Of a stretch of DNA of 64,000 nt, positions 10,318 to 18,660 are shown in pieces (positions within the stretch are counted from its first letter, which is position 1; the number at the start of each line of letters is the position of its first letter). The stretch comes from JARRQJ01 sp963810615 (GTDB lineage Bacteria; Pseudomonadota; Gammaproteobacteria; DRLM01). The notes below the pieces were generated by a model, which was not told the origin of the DNA, did not search any database, and worked only from the letters and a program-made list of their open reading frames with translations. Made by a program: the position numbers and the translations under genes. The DNA lies in NCBI GenBank assembly GCA_963810615.1, contig CAWEOA010000002.1:806001-870000 (forward strand). The letters are read 5' to 3'.

Positions 10318-11337
10318 GTGGCGCACACTATTACTTTCGAAAACCGGCAGTACACCTTGCAGGAGCAAGAGTCGGTCCTAGACGGTTTGATGCGGCACGG
10401 CCTCGCTATTCCCTCTTCCTGCCGCAGCGGTATTTGCCAAGCTTGTCTGATGCGCGCCGTCGACAAGACACCCCCCGCAGAGGCGCAAAAGGGTTTGAAG
10501 GCTGCGCTGCGGGAACACAATCACTTTCTCGCCTGTCAATGCATACCCGTTACGGACATGGAGGTGGCCTTGCCGAACGACGCCGATATACCGCTGCGGA
10601 GCGCGCAGGTCGTCGCCAAGGAATCGCTCAGCGACCAAGTCGTGCGGGTGCGCCTGCATTGCGAAGTACCCCTGACATATCGGCCAGGACAATTCATCAA
10701 TCTAAAACATCAAGGCTTGATGCGCAGTTATTCTCTGGCGAGTGTGCCGGAGATGGATCAGGCGCTGGAACTGCATGTGCAGCGGGTCAACAACGGCAGC
10801 ATGAGCGGCTGGATACACGAAGAAATGGCGGTAGGTGATAGTGTGCAGATTCAAGGCCCCTTCGGGGATTGCGTCTACACCCTGGGGAATCCTCAGCAGC
10901 CCTTGCTGTTGATCGGTACCGGCTGCGGCCTCTCCCCCTTATGGGGTGTACTGCGCGATGCCTTGCATCATGGCCACGCCGCGGCCATCCATCTGTTTCA
11001 CGGCAGCCGCGACGTCGACGGCCTGTATTTAGTGGACGAATTGCGGGCACTGGCGGAGCGCTACCCCAATTTCTCCTATACGCCTTGTCTTTCGGGCGAA
11101 ACCGTTCCCGAAGGGTTCAGCTCCGGCCGCGTCAATGTCCTTGCCCTGGCCAGTTACCCGCAACTCAAGGGCTGGCGCGTCTATCTGTGCGGCAATACCA
11201 ACATGGTGAAAACCACCAAGAAAAAGGTCTTCCTCGCCGGCGCCGCCTTCAAGGACATACTGGCCGATCCCTTCGAATTCAGTCACTGCAAGACGGATTC
11301 GGCGACGAGCGCAAGCAGCGCTCGCGTCGCCCTCTAG
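10318..11337 (+). CDS. 2Fe-2S ferredoxin/FAD-NAD(P)H oxidoreductase
   Basis: The 339-aa protein joins an N-terminal plant-type ferredoxin domain (Cys35, Cys40, Cys43 and a fourth at Cys73 or Cys75) to a ferredoxin-reductase module with an FAD motif (RPGQFINL, RSYSLASVP) and an NAD-binding loop (LLIGTGCGLSPLWG). This order is shared with CDP-6-deoxyglucoseen reductase and monooxygenase reductases. The start is GTG with AAAGGGGG upstream. Its natural partner here is the haemoglobin 19 nt upstream. The last 4 nt overlap the convergent antiporter gene. Confidence 0.88.
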   Translation: MAHTITFENRQYTLQEQESVLDGLMRHGLAIPSSCRSGICQACLMRAVDKTPPAEAQKGLKAALREHNHFLACQCIPVTDMEVALPNDADIPLRSAQVVAKESLSDQVVRVRLHCEVPLTYRPGQFINLKHQGLMRSYSLASVPEMDQALELHVQRVNNGSMSGWIHEEMAVGDSVQIQGPFGDCVYTLGNPQQPLLLIGTGCGLSPLWGVLRDALHHGHAAAIHLFHGSRDVDGLYLVDELRALAERYPNFSYTPCLSGETVPEGFSSGRVNVLALASYPQLKGWRVYLCGNTNMVKTTKKKVFLAGAAFKDILADPFEFSHCKTDSATSASSARVAL

Positions 11338-13196
11338 GCCGGCGCGCTATCGCCTGACTTTGCGCCCGGCCTGCTCACTGCAGTTTCCTTATGGGAATTC
11401 TGCTCGCGTTTTTCGTCCTCCGGCGGTAACAGGCTGACCACGGTCCAACCGGGGGCCGGTTCCAATTCGCCCCCCACATAAAAGACCCGCAATTCGCCGC
11501 GACCGTCGAGGGCAAACAGAGGAATCAGGCCCTTGCCGTATTTCTCGCGATAGCTGGCATAATCGAAGGTCTCGGAGAGTTGCGTGCCGCGGATCTCGCC
11601 GCCTTGACCGATCAAACTCGCCAACATGGTGTGAGTGATGTTTTCCCCGAACAGGCGCGCACCGGCGAAATGGGTGGCGATGACCTGCTTTTCCGGTGCG
11701 CCCTTTTCTTCCGCGGTCTGCAGGCTGTACACATTATTGGCGCCGAATTCATTCTTGTAGCGGGTGCAGGCCAGGGCATTGAGCGCGGGGCGGCGCGACA
11801 TGGCGAACAAGCGACCGACGCCCACCAGATCGAGATGGCGGTCGGCGTGCTCGGATACCACATTGCCGTAATAGGTGGCCAAACCCTCCATGCGCGCGGT
11901 GCGGATATCTTCCCAGTAAGTGTCGGCGATGACGGCGCGAAAGCCCTTTTCCATTAAAGCCTTGGCGATGGCGCGCGACACCGAATTGGCGCCGACAATC
12001 AGAACCCCGCGCGGCTCGGGCTCCGAGACCTTTAAACGGTTTGCCAGGGGCCGCGCCGTGGCGCTTTGCACAACCACCGTGCCGATAATCACCATGAAGG
12101 TCAGGGGCACCAGCAGATCAGCGTCGGCGAAACCCAGATCCTGCAGGCGCAGTGCAAACAAAGCAGAGACCGCCGCCGCGACGATACCGCGCGGCGCCAC
12201 CCAGCTGAGCAAAACCTTTTCCCGCCATTTAAGCTTGGAACCAAGAGTGGATGCCAGCACCATCGCCGGCCGGGCGATGAACAGGATCACTAGAAACACC
12301 AATAACGCGCCCCAACCCACGTCGGCGAACAGTTTGAAATCCACCCGCGCCGCCAGCACGATGAACAACAAGGAGATCAAGAGAACGCTGAGGCTCTCCT
12401 TGAAGTCGAGAATATCCTCCATGGAGACATTCTTCATATTTCCCAGCATCATCCCCATAACCGTAACCGCCAGCAGCCCGGACTCGTGCTGCAGAAAGTC
12501 GGCGCCGGTAAACACGCCCACCACCAGCGCCAGGGTTGTGACGTTGTGCAAAAACTCGGGGAGGAGATGGCGGCGCAACACGGTCGCCAGGCCATAGGCC
12601 GCCGCCGCCCCGGACGCTCCGCCGATCAGCAACATCTTACCGAAGACCAGCAACTCCTGATGATCCTGTCCGGAGACGATGAATTCGAACACCAACACCG
12701 CCATCAAGGCGCCCAGCGGATCGATGATGATGCCTTCCCAACGCAAGATGTTGGCCAGACTGCTGATGGGCCGCACGGTACGCAGCAGGGGGACGACCAC
12801 CGTCGGACCGGTCACCGACACCATGGCGCCGAACAAAAAGGCCATCTGCCAGGAAAAGCCCACGAACCAGTGGGTGGCGGCAGCGACGATCACGGCGTTC
12901 AACACCGCCCCGAAGGTCACTAAGTTGCGGACCACACTTCCCAGCCCCTTGATCTCGCTGAGGCGCAAGGTCAGGCTGCCTTCGAAGAGGATGAGCGCCA
13001 CACCCAGCGACACCATGGGAAACAAGAGATTACCGAACAGCCTATCGGGCTGAATCAAGCCCGTCACCGGACCGAGGAGCAATCCGGACAGCAACAAAAA
13101 TAAAATCGCCGGCAGCTTGAACCACCAGGCGAGCCACTGACAGCCTATGCCGATGACAACGATCATCGCCAGGGTGATCATGGTGTGCTCGATCAT
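11334..13196 (-). CDS. CPA-family cation:proton antiporter with RCK (TrkA-N) domain
   Basis: This 620-aa protein has a membrane part of about 12 helices (residues 1-390) carrying the Na+/H+ exchanger fold, followed by an NAD-binding Rossmann region that opens with RGVLIVGANSVSRAIAKAL and ends around residue 560. It would exchange Na+ or K+ for H+ under nucleotide control. The C-terminal tail is hydrophilic. Which cation it carries cannot be decided from the sequence. Confidence 0.9.
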   Translation of the reverse strand: MIEHTMITLAMIVVIGIGCQWLAWWFKLPAILFLLLSGLLLGPVTGLIQPDRLFGNLLFPMVSLGVALILFEGSLTLRLSEIKGLGSVVRNLVTFGAVLNAVIVAAATHWFVGFSWQMAFLFGAMVSVTGPTVVVPLLRTVRPISSLANILRWEGIIIDPLGALMAVLVFEFIVSGQDHQELLVFGKMLLIGGASGAAAAYGLATVLRRHLLPEFLHNVTTLALVVGVFTGADFLQHESGLLAVTVMGMMLGNMKNVSMEDILDFKESLSVLLISLLFIVLAARVDFKLFADVGWGALLVFLVILFIARPAMVLASTLGSKLKWREKVLLSWVAPRGIVAAAVSALFALRLQDLGFADADLLVPLTFMVIIGTVVVQSATARPLANRLKVSEPEPRGVLIVGANSVSRAIAKALMEKGFRAVIADTYWEDIRTARMEGLATYYGNVVSEHADRHLDLVGVGRLFAMSRRPALNALACTRYKNEFGANNVYSLQTAEEKGAPEKQVIATHFAGARLFGENITHTMLASLIGQGGEIRGTQLSETFDYASYREKYGKGLIPLFALDGRGELRVFYVGGELEPAPGWTVVSLLPPEDEKREQNSHKETAVSRPGAKSGDSAPA

Positions 13197-13431
13197 GCGG
13201 GAGCTTTCTACAGGACGCTATGCGCCGTGACCACAAGCATAGCAAAAGATGATGGCTTTGCCTGCCGCTACCGCAGGCAAAACACGGCTAACCATCTATT
13301 CCGGAACCGCATCTGGTGTTGCGCGATTCGCATATCCGTATATTAATTTGAAGGTTCCTTCTCTCTGGAGAATTATGCCCTTCAGGGTAGAACGGCAGGA
13401 TGGGGGAGGGCAATAAACTATTTTTCTCGCT

Positions 13432-13471
13432 CGCCCTCCCTCACACTAATCCTCTCCCAGGAAGAGAGGGC
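13432..13471. repeat. Family-C repeat (CCCTCTCCC type)
   Basis: A degenerate copy of the CCCTC...CCTCTCCCAG/GAAGAGAGGG palindrome that also occurs at 17657 and 63270-63322. Confidence 0.55.
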
Positions 13472-13573
13472 GATGTTCTGATAGGAGCCGGCAAGAATGT
13501 AACTCTGCATTCGTGGTGATGGCTAAATGACGACAGCTTTTAAATCAAAGGAAGCCGTGAGTAATCTTGTGAT

Positions 13574-13656
13574 GTCATTCCGGCGCATGCCGGAATCCAG
13601 AAACTCGCCGAATTGAATTCGCTGGATTCCAGGTCTGCACCACGCCCGGGATGACG
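13574..13656. repeat. Family-A paired palindromic repeat
   Basis: The left half GTCATTCCGGCGCATGCCGG is followed by AATCCAG, and a partly decayed inverted right half begins CTGGATTCCAGG and ends GGGATGACGG. The overall form matches the 56.7-kb copy. Confidence 0.7.
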
Positions 13657-13673
13657 GAGTATTAAGGCCTGCC

Positions 13674-14225
13674 CTAATGATGTCCGTTCTTAGGTTCAGC
13701 CACCCTGTCCATGACGGCAAACAGCACGCCGGAAATCACCAAGACGACGTGAATGATCACCTTCCACATGAGCTGTGTTTCACCCGAACCCGAGCCCGTG
13801 CCCGGCACCAGTATCTTGTCCATATTGACGAAGGACTTGAGCAGCTCGATCGCCGAAATGGCGACGATGGAGGCGATGAGCTTGAGCTTCAAACCGGAGA
13901 AATCCACCTTACCCATCCACTCCGGCTTATCTTCATGACCGCCAGCGTCGATCTTGGAGACGAAATTCTCATAGCCGCTGAATATGATGATAAGCAATAG
14001 ATTGGCTACCAGCGACATGTCCACCAGCGTCAGGATCGCCAGAATGGCATCGCCTTCGGTCGAATCCAGTATATGGGGAGCCACGTGAAAAAACTCTTGG
14101 CCAAACTTGACCAACAGTAAGAATACGGCACCCACCAAACCCACATAGAAAGGCGCCAACAGCCAACGGCTGTTGAATATCATCGCCTCCAAACCTTTTT
14201 CGAATTTTTTCAACATAGGCGTCAT
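13674..14225 (-). CDS. YqhA/UPF0114-family membrane protein
   Basis: This 183-aa protein has about four membrane helices. The N-terminal FEKGLEAMIFNSRWLLAP and the later ILTLVDMSLVANLLLIIIFSGYENFVSK match the YqhA family, whose function is unknown. The start is taken as the ATG at 14225; an ATG at 14216 is also possible and the frame is open to 14264. AAGGA lies just upstream of 14225. Confidence 0.82.
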   Translation of the reverse strand: MTPMLKKFEKGLEAMIFNSRWLLAPFYVGLVGAVFLLLVKFGQEFFHVAPHILDSTEGDAILAILTLVDMSLVANLLLIIIFSGYENFVSKIDAGGHEDKPEWMGKVDFSGLKLKLIASIVAISAIELLKSFVNMDKILVPGTGSGSGETQLMWKVIIHVVLVISGVLFAVMDRVAEPKNGHH

Positions 14226-14466
14226 CGATCCTTGGCTACGCGGCACCCGCGAGGTAAACATCATTGTAACCGTCCCCGGGGCCCAAACAAGCCGCCGGGC
14301 TTAAATTATATTCTGTAAAGGGTTGCGCTGGGCTTAAGATCGGCGAGATAGGCTTTGCGGCCCAACGGCAAGAATAGTTTTTTGGGCAAATATTGATTGA
14401 AGCTGCCGGTTTGAACATAGAGCGCGCCGCGTAACGGTGAGACCGGTTCACAACAAGCGGATAAGC

Positions 14467-15660
14467 TCAGGACTCTGCGCGTTGCGTATTGTTGAGCGGC
14501 TGCGCCTTGTAATCCGCCACGACGTTCTGGTAAAGGTCGACCATGCGCCGCGCCATAACCGGTGCCGACCATGACTTTACATAGTCTTTACCGGCGTCGC
14601 TCAGCCGCGCCGCCAATGCGCTATCACCCAGGACACGCACCACGGCCGCCGCGAATTCGCGCGCATCTTCCGTAACCACCTCCGCGCCGCAGCCGGGTTG
14701 CAGTACATCTTTGGTCCCCATGACGGCCGTGGAGACCACCGGAACCCCCAGAGCCATGGCTTCCAACAGCACCAGGCCCTGCGTCTCGGTGCGCGAGGCG
14801 AATACTTTCACGTCCGCGGAGCGATAACAATCCAGCAACGTGCTTTCGCGGTCCATATTGCCGACGAACAACACATTGTCGGCCAGCCCCAGGTCCAGCG
14901 CCTCACGGCGCAAGCTCTGCAGCGCCGAACCTTCGCCGGCAATTACGAACAAGACATCCGCAACCGTCTTCTTGACTTGTCTCACCACACGCAACAGAAA
15001 ACCGATATTTTTTTCGAAGGCCACCCTGCCGACATGCAAAAGCAAGGGCCGCTTCGGCGGAATATCATGCAGGGCGCGAAAACGCTCGCCGTCACCGCCC
15101 GCGAATTGTTCCAGCTGAATCCCGGTAGGCAGCACCTCCATGCGCGACCTCACACCATAACCGGCCAGCACATCGCGCATGGCAGTCGAGGGCACCACTA
15201 CGGCATCAACCTCATTGCATTGCGCCCGGGAAAAGCGTCGCGCCGCAAAGCGCAGCCATGGCTTAGGCAGAAATGGCACGTAGTGAAACAGATATTCTTC
15301 GAAAAAAGTATGATAGGTCTCGATTCGCGGCAGGTTCAGGCGGCGGGCCAGGCTGACTCCGGCATAATGAGCAACGAAGGGCGTCTGGATATGGATCAGA
15401 TCGAAATCCTGACGCCGCAACTCGCCGCCCAGATCGAGAATCCGCTGCTTATGCATCATACGATCCTCGGGATCGAACGTAACGACGCGCGCGGGAATAC
15501 GAATCAGCGAGGGAGCGCGCCGCGCCTGCTGCCCATACTCGGGCGCAATGATCGTGACCTCATGCCCCAAAGCTTCCAGCTCCCGCCAAAAGGTCTGCAG
15601 CGAAGTCGATACCCCGTTGACGCGGGGAAAGAACACATCGGTGATAAACAGGATACGCAC
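14467..15660 (-). CDS. GT4-family glycosyltransferase
   Basis: The 397-aa GT-B enzyme has the N-terminal MRILFITDVFFPRVNGVSTS and a C-terminal nucleotide-sugar binding region FASRTETQGLVLLEAMALG with the E-X7-E arrangement. It resembles bacterial lipid or mannosyl transferases of family GT4. The start is GTG. It lies 31 nt downstream of a PAP2-type phosphatase in the same direction, which hints at work on a lipid or polyprenyl-linked substrate. Confidence 0.85.
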   Translation of the reverse strand: MRILFITDVFFPRVNGVSTSLQTFWRELEALGHEVTIIAPEYGQQARRAPSLIRIPARVVTFDPEDRMMHKQRILDLGGELRRQDFDLIHIQTPFVAHYAGVSLARRLNLPRIETYHTFFEEYLFHYVPFLPKPWLRFAARRFSRAQCNEVDAVVVPSTAMRDVLAGYGVRSRMEVLPTGIQLEQFAGGDGERFRALHDIPPKRPLLLHVGRVAFEKNIGFLLRVVRQVKKTVADVLFVIAGEGSALQSLRREALDLGLADNVLFVGNMDRESTLLDCYRSADVKVFASRTETQGLVLLEAMALGVPVVSTAVMGTKDVLQPGCGAEVVTEDAREFAAAVVRVLGDSALAARLSDAGKDYVKSWSAPVMARRMVDLYQNVVADYKAQPLNNTQRAES

Positions 15661-15691
15661 GCGTTTAACTAGCGGCGTCCGCAGCGGCAGG

Positions 15692-16225
15692 TCACGACAA
15701 CACCATGAAACTGCCCCGCGCCAACAGCGCGCCGATCAAGGCGCCAGCAAAGACATCGCTGGGATAGTGCAAACCCAGTATCACCCGCGACATGGCCACC
15801 ATACTGGCAAAGGGTATCAGCAACCAGGCCAGGTTCGGATAATAGACCAAGGCTACCATGGAGAAGGTCACCGCATGCAGGGTATGGCCCGAGGGAAAGC
15901 TGCAGAGATCCAGCGGCGCGGTACCGAGGGTAATGCCGCCATGCTGGATATAGGGCCGCTGCCGCACCAGATGTGATTTTAGATATTTGTACAGCGCCAG
16001 CCCGACCAGTCCCACAAAGGCCATATGCATGGATGCCCGCAGCGCATCCATGCCATACCACAGGGGCAACATCAACATCAGTACATACCAGAAGACGCCG
16101 TCACCCAGGCGGCTGACGACGACAAAAATCCTTTTGATGGTGGAACGGCGGCAAGCGCGATTGCACAACTCGCACAACACCAGTTCCCAGCTCTCCATGC
16201 GCTTGAAAGCCGAATGCATACGCAT
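15692..16225 (-). CDS. PAP2-superfamily lipid phosphatase
   Basis: The 177-aa membrane protein carries the three acid phosphatase motifs: KSHLVRQRP, FPSGHTLHAV and SRVILGLHYPSDVFAG, set between about five helices. It probably dephosphorylates phosphatidic acid or a polyprenyl pyrophosphate at the outer face of the membrane. It is upstream of, and probably co-transcribed with, the GT4 gene. Confidence 0.9.
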   Translation of the reverse strand: MRMHSAFKRMESWELVLCELCNRACRRSTIKRIFVVVSRLGDGVFWYVLMLMLPLWYGMDALRASMHMAFVGLVGLALYKYLKSHLVRQRPYIQHGGITLGTAPLDLCSFPSGHTLHAVTFSMVALVYYPNLAWLLIPFASMVAMSRVILGLHYPSDVFAGALIGALLARGSFMVLS

Positions 16226-16417
16226 GAATCATACTCACGTTCTATACCTGTGCGTAATATCGGCCGGCAAGATGTCCGCCGCGTGAAGATTAGATGAATT
16301 ATTTGTGACGCTGTTGCATATATAAAGCAAATATATTAAGCGCGCTGACCCGGGGATATTCAGCCACTCTGGACCATGATCTTGATGATTACAGACATGG
16401 CCACACAATCAGCGCGC

Positions 16418-16918
16418 TTATTTCAAGCGATCACGAATCCTATTTATGCCAGCTGCTGCGCACTGATCGTCCAATTGGCCGCCGGGCGCACCACCGACGC
16501 CGATGGCGCCAATGATCTCGTCGCCGACACGAATAGGTCTGCCACCGCCCAGAATTAGAAAGCCAGCAATCATGGATAGATTAGCTGAGCTGGGATTTTT
16601 CTGGATCGTATCGAGCATAGCGCTGGTATCATTGCGCGTCGATGCCGATGTATAGGCCTTGCGACGACTTGCATCAATGGTATGCGGACCCGCTCCATCC
16701 GCGCGCTGCAATGCCTTGAGTAAACCGGCCCGGTCGACCACCGCAGCGCTAACCTTCCAGCCCTTGCTCGAGCAGAATTCCACCGCAGCTGCGGCGGCAT
16801 CATTCGCCAAGCTCAAGGATATATCTTTCTCGACCTGTATGTCCTGTGCATTCACAGTCGCCCCGAAAACTGACATGGCAACACCGATTATTACTACCTT
16901 CAAACGAAGCTGAAACAT
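16418..16918 (-). CDS. Exported GlcG/HbpS-family protein
   Basis: The 166-aa product has a signal peptide ending in ATVNAQ followed by one GlcG/HbpS (DUF336) domain, with GWKVSAAVVDRAGLLKALQR, RRKAYTSAS and the C-terminal GGRPIRVGDEIIGAIGVGG. Some members bind haem or corrinoids, while others lie near glycolate genes. The ATG at 16918 is chosen because GGAGGA lies 7 nt upstream. No glycolate gene is near, so the ligand is unknown. Confidence 0.87.
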   Translation of the reverse strand: MFQLRLKVVIIGVAMSVFGATVNAQDIQVEKDISLSLANDAAAAAVEFCSSKGWKVSAAVVDRAGLLKALQRADGAGPHTIDASRRKAYTSASTRNDTSAMLDTIQKNPSSANLSMIAGFLILGGGRPIRVGDEIIGAIGVGGAPGGQLDDQCAAAGINRIRDRLK

Positions 16919-17014
16919 GGCTGTTTCCTCCATTACTCTATTTATTGGGAAGATTTCGTAGAAACTACCTCGATCGACAGGCAGCAGGATCGCCTATGAG
17001 GAAAATCAGCTTAC

Positions 17015-17428
17015 TTATGTGTTATTCCTATTGAAGGACACCATAAACTTATACGCGAATTTTGTATCGGCCTGAAAGATTCTCGAAGTCAAATTCTGAT
17101 CGATATATTCATTGAACGTGGGTAGACCATCAAGTTTATCCATATTGTAGAACCCCATCGACCAATACTCAAAATTCCTGCGCATGATGACATCGCCAAT
17201 GATGTTGATCACATTTCTATGCCGAACATCGTGCCTTATCGTTTCATACAATCCCATAACGACATCCTTTTCACCCTCCAGCATTTGCATAAAGTTTCCA
17301 CTCTTATATAACAACATTCCCGTTATACCGAGACCCAAGTTCTTCTCGCGGCTTTGCTCCAATAAGGCTACCAACTCATCATCGCTCATCAACTTCACCG
17401 CGGAGCTAACATAGATCAAATAATACAT
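17015..17428 (-). CDS. Stand-alone BLUF blue-light photoreceptor
   Basis: This 137-aa protein consists of a BLUF domain (about residues 1-95) plus a short C-terminal extension. The flavin-site residues all line up with cyanobacterial PixD: Tyr6, Asn30, Gln48, Trp89 and Met91. I start at the ATG at 17428, which has AAGGG 7 nt upstream; the frame is open to a GTG at 17443. No effector domain is fused, so it must signal through a partner. No partner gene is adjacent. The gene sits in an AT-richer patch. Confidence 0.93.
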   Translation of the reverse strand: MYYLIYVSSAVKLMSDDELVALLEQSREKNLGLGITGMLLYKSGNFMQMLEGEKDVVMGLYETIRHDVRHRNVINIIGDVIMRRNFEYWSMGFYNMDKLDGLPTFNEYIDQNLTSRIFQADTKFAYKFMVSFNRNNT

Positions 17429-17768
17429 AGATTTGCCCTTCACAAAGTGTTTCTACTCACAGCCTATAACCGCATTAATTTCTTATACAGCAGATGCAGT
17501 TCCGCAACTTCAAGCTAAGCTTACCTGCCTACACTTTCTCACGGAGTTTATGCTATAAAACTTAACCAGAATCAACTTAAATTGTTCAACGTCCACCGAT
17601 TCCACCCCGAGAGCAGGACTGAATTAAAAAATAGTACCCTTCAAAGAGTCGTCGCCTTTCCCTCCGGGAGAGGGATAGGGTGAGGGGAATCATGACAAAT
17701 GGTATCGACCTGACTGACAGCAATGAAGCGCAGCCTAATCCCCCTTAAGCGTAGCGCCTTTGCATACA
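17429..17768. other. 340-nt gap, AT-rich, with one repeat
   Basis: This region holds the presumptive promoter of the BLUF gene and a family-C repeat at 17657-17688. I see no gene. Confidence 0.6.
17657..17688. repeat. Family-C repeat (CCCTCCGGGAGAGGG type)
   Basis: A short palindrome TCCCTC-CGG-GAGAGGG followed by ATAGGGTGAGGGG. The same motif is present, in the other orientation, near 63.3 kb. Confidence 0.65.
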
Positions 17769-18101
17769 TTAGTGGATGAGCAAATAAATGCATATCGCAA
17801 GTGAAACGACAGATAACCCTAATGAGCCGGCGATAATTACTTTATAGGTAGCTATTTGCTTCTGAGCATCTTGACCCGCGCCCTCTAAACTTTGAATAGC
17901 CTGCTGGAGCTTCTCGGCGAGCACATGAATTGACTCTGCATTTTGCGTAACGGCCCCTTGGAGTTCTTGAATCTGTTTGGCTACAACCTGATCTGTTTTT
18001 GCCGCCTCTGGCTTAGAGGTAAATGCCGGTATTGCGGCCGTTGCCACTTGGGCGATGTAAGGCGCCACAGCTTTAATTATGGGTAGGAATTGGACTGCCA
18101 T
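17769..18101 (-). CDS. Unknown small protein: coiled coil with C-terminal membrane anchor
   Basis: I do not recognise this 110-aa product. It has a short hydrophobic N-terminal stretch (AVAPYIAQVATAAIPAF), a charged helical middle section likely to form a coiled coil (about residues 38-85), and a C-terminal membrane helix (about 88-109). GGGAGAG lies 7 nt upstream of the ATG. It starts about 20 nt after the putative attC site at 18120-18216, as a gene cassette would. Base composition is lower in GC than the flanking core genes. Confidence 0.65.
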   Translation of the reverse strand: MAVQFLPIIKAVAPYIAQVATAAIPAFTSKPEAAKTDQVVAKQIQELQGAVTQNAESIHVLAEKLQQAIQSLEGAGQDAQKQIATYKVIIAGSLGLSVVSLAICIYLLIH

Positions 18102-18119
18102 AGTTTGACTCTCCCATTT

Positions 18120-18216
18120 TATTGCTGAGATCTAACGTCGAAATAAACGGCCGAGAGAAGCGAAGGACCGGCGACCGTAGGGAGCGAATTTAATTGCCTT
18201 GTTAAGGCATTTGTTA
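18120..18216 (-). other. Putative integron attC recombination site
   Basis: Read on the minus strand, the stretch opens at the stop codon of the 76-aa gene with TTATAACAAATGCC, has a GC-rich middle containing TTCGCTCCCTACGGTCG, and closes with CGTTAGAT, which fits the right core consensus GTTRRRY. The left core TTATAAC has the conserved AAC. The position (immediately after one small ORF and about 20 nt before the next) and the length (about 95 nt) are those of attC sites. Pairing between the arms is imperfect by eye, so this needs a covariance model. No integrase gene is in the window. Confidence 0.45.
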
Positions 18217-18444
18217 TAAAAGACCATTTTTTCCTAATATTTCTTTCCACTCTTCTACTGCTTGTTTTGCAACTTCCTGAGCTACAACTTCGCTTCCATC
18301 GTCTAGCATTATCTGATGCGAGCATGTGCTTTTGCTGACGTCACCCAAAGTAACAGTAACACTTCGACTAACGACATCTGCACCAACTCTAGACGTAGTA
18401 AGTTTTAAATGTTTACTTGCATTAGCAAGGTCACAGCTAATCAT
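18214..18444 (-). CDS. Unknown 76-aa protein
   Basis: I do not recognise this small soluble protein. It begins MISCDLANASKHLKL, has an alternating polar/hydrophobic central section suggesting beta strands, and ends in a predicted helix (EVVAQEVAKQAVEEWKEIL). Its ATG overlaps the stop of the frameshifted gene upstream in an ATGA, so the two were probably co-translated. It is followed directly by the putative attC site. Confidence 0.6.
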   Translation of the reverse strand: MISCDLANASKHLKLTTSRVGADVVSRSVTVTLGDVSKSTCSHQIMLDDGSEVVAQEVAKQAVEEWKEILGKNGLL

Positions 18445-18660
18445 GATTTTGGGTAATTCTTAACAATATTTTCAATGTTATCTCTTACGGCTTGACCTAC
18501 CTTGTCGTCGTTTTTTATCCAGTCTTTCAAATGCCAGCAATTCTGAAAAAATGAATACAGATTATCATCTGTAATTTATTGATCCGTAATTGTCGTGCTC
18601 CAAGCGGCTGAGCATTCGAACAACTCTGTTGTACTGATCAATGCATGATGATTCGATCAT
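18441..18660 (-). pseudogene. Frameshifted small hypothetical gene
   Basis: From the ATG at 18660 (AAGG 7 nt upstream) the frame reads MIESSCIDQYNRVV...HDNYGSI and then runs to a TGA after 31 codons. The neighbouring frame, opened directly after a TAA, continues ITDDNLYSFFQNCWHLKDWI...VKNYPKS and ends in an ATGA overlap with the 76-aa gene. The span of 220 nt is one base more than 73 codons, so a single extra A in the AAA around 18588 would explain it. The reconstructed product would be 72 aa. It could be a true decayed gene or an assembly error. Confidence 0.6.

Larger units (their letters stand above)
13197..13673. other. 477-nt gap with repeats, no gene
   Basis: The gap holds a 9-bp perfect hairpin (TTTGCCTGC / GCAGGCAAA, 13257-13281) upstream of the antiporter gene, a family-C repeat near 13432-13471 and a family-A repeat at 13574-13656. 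No convincing open frame is present. Confidence 0.7.

Noticed and set aside
11920..12597. A 225-aa plus-strand open frame of low complexity
   Set aside because: Antisense to the antiporter gene; no domain.
13257..13281. Terminator hairpin near the antiporter gene
   Set aside because: It lies upstream of the gene, not after one, and lacks a U-tract in either direction.
14698..15672. A 324-aa plus-strand open frame
   Set aside because: Antisense to the GT4 glycosyltransferase.
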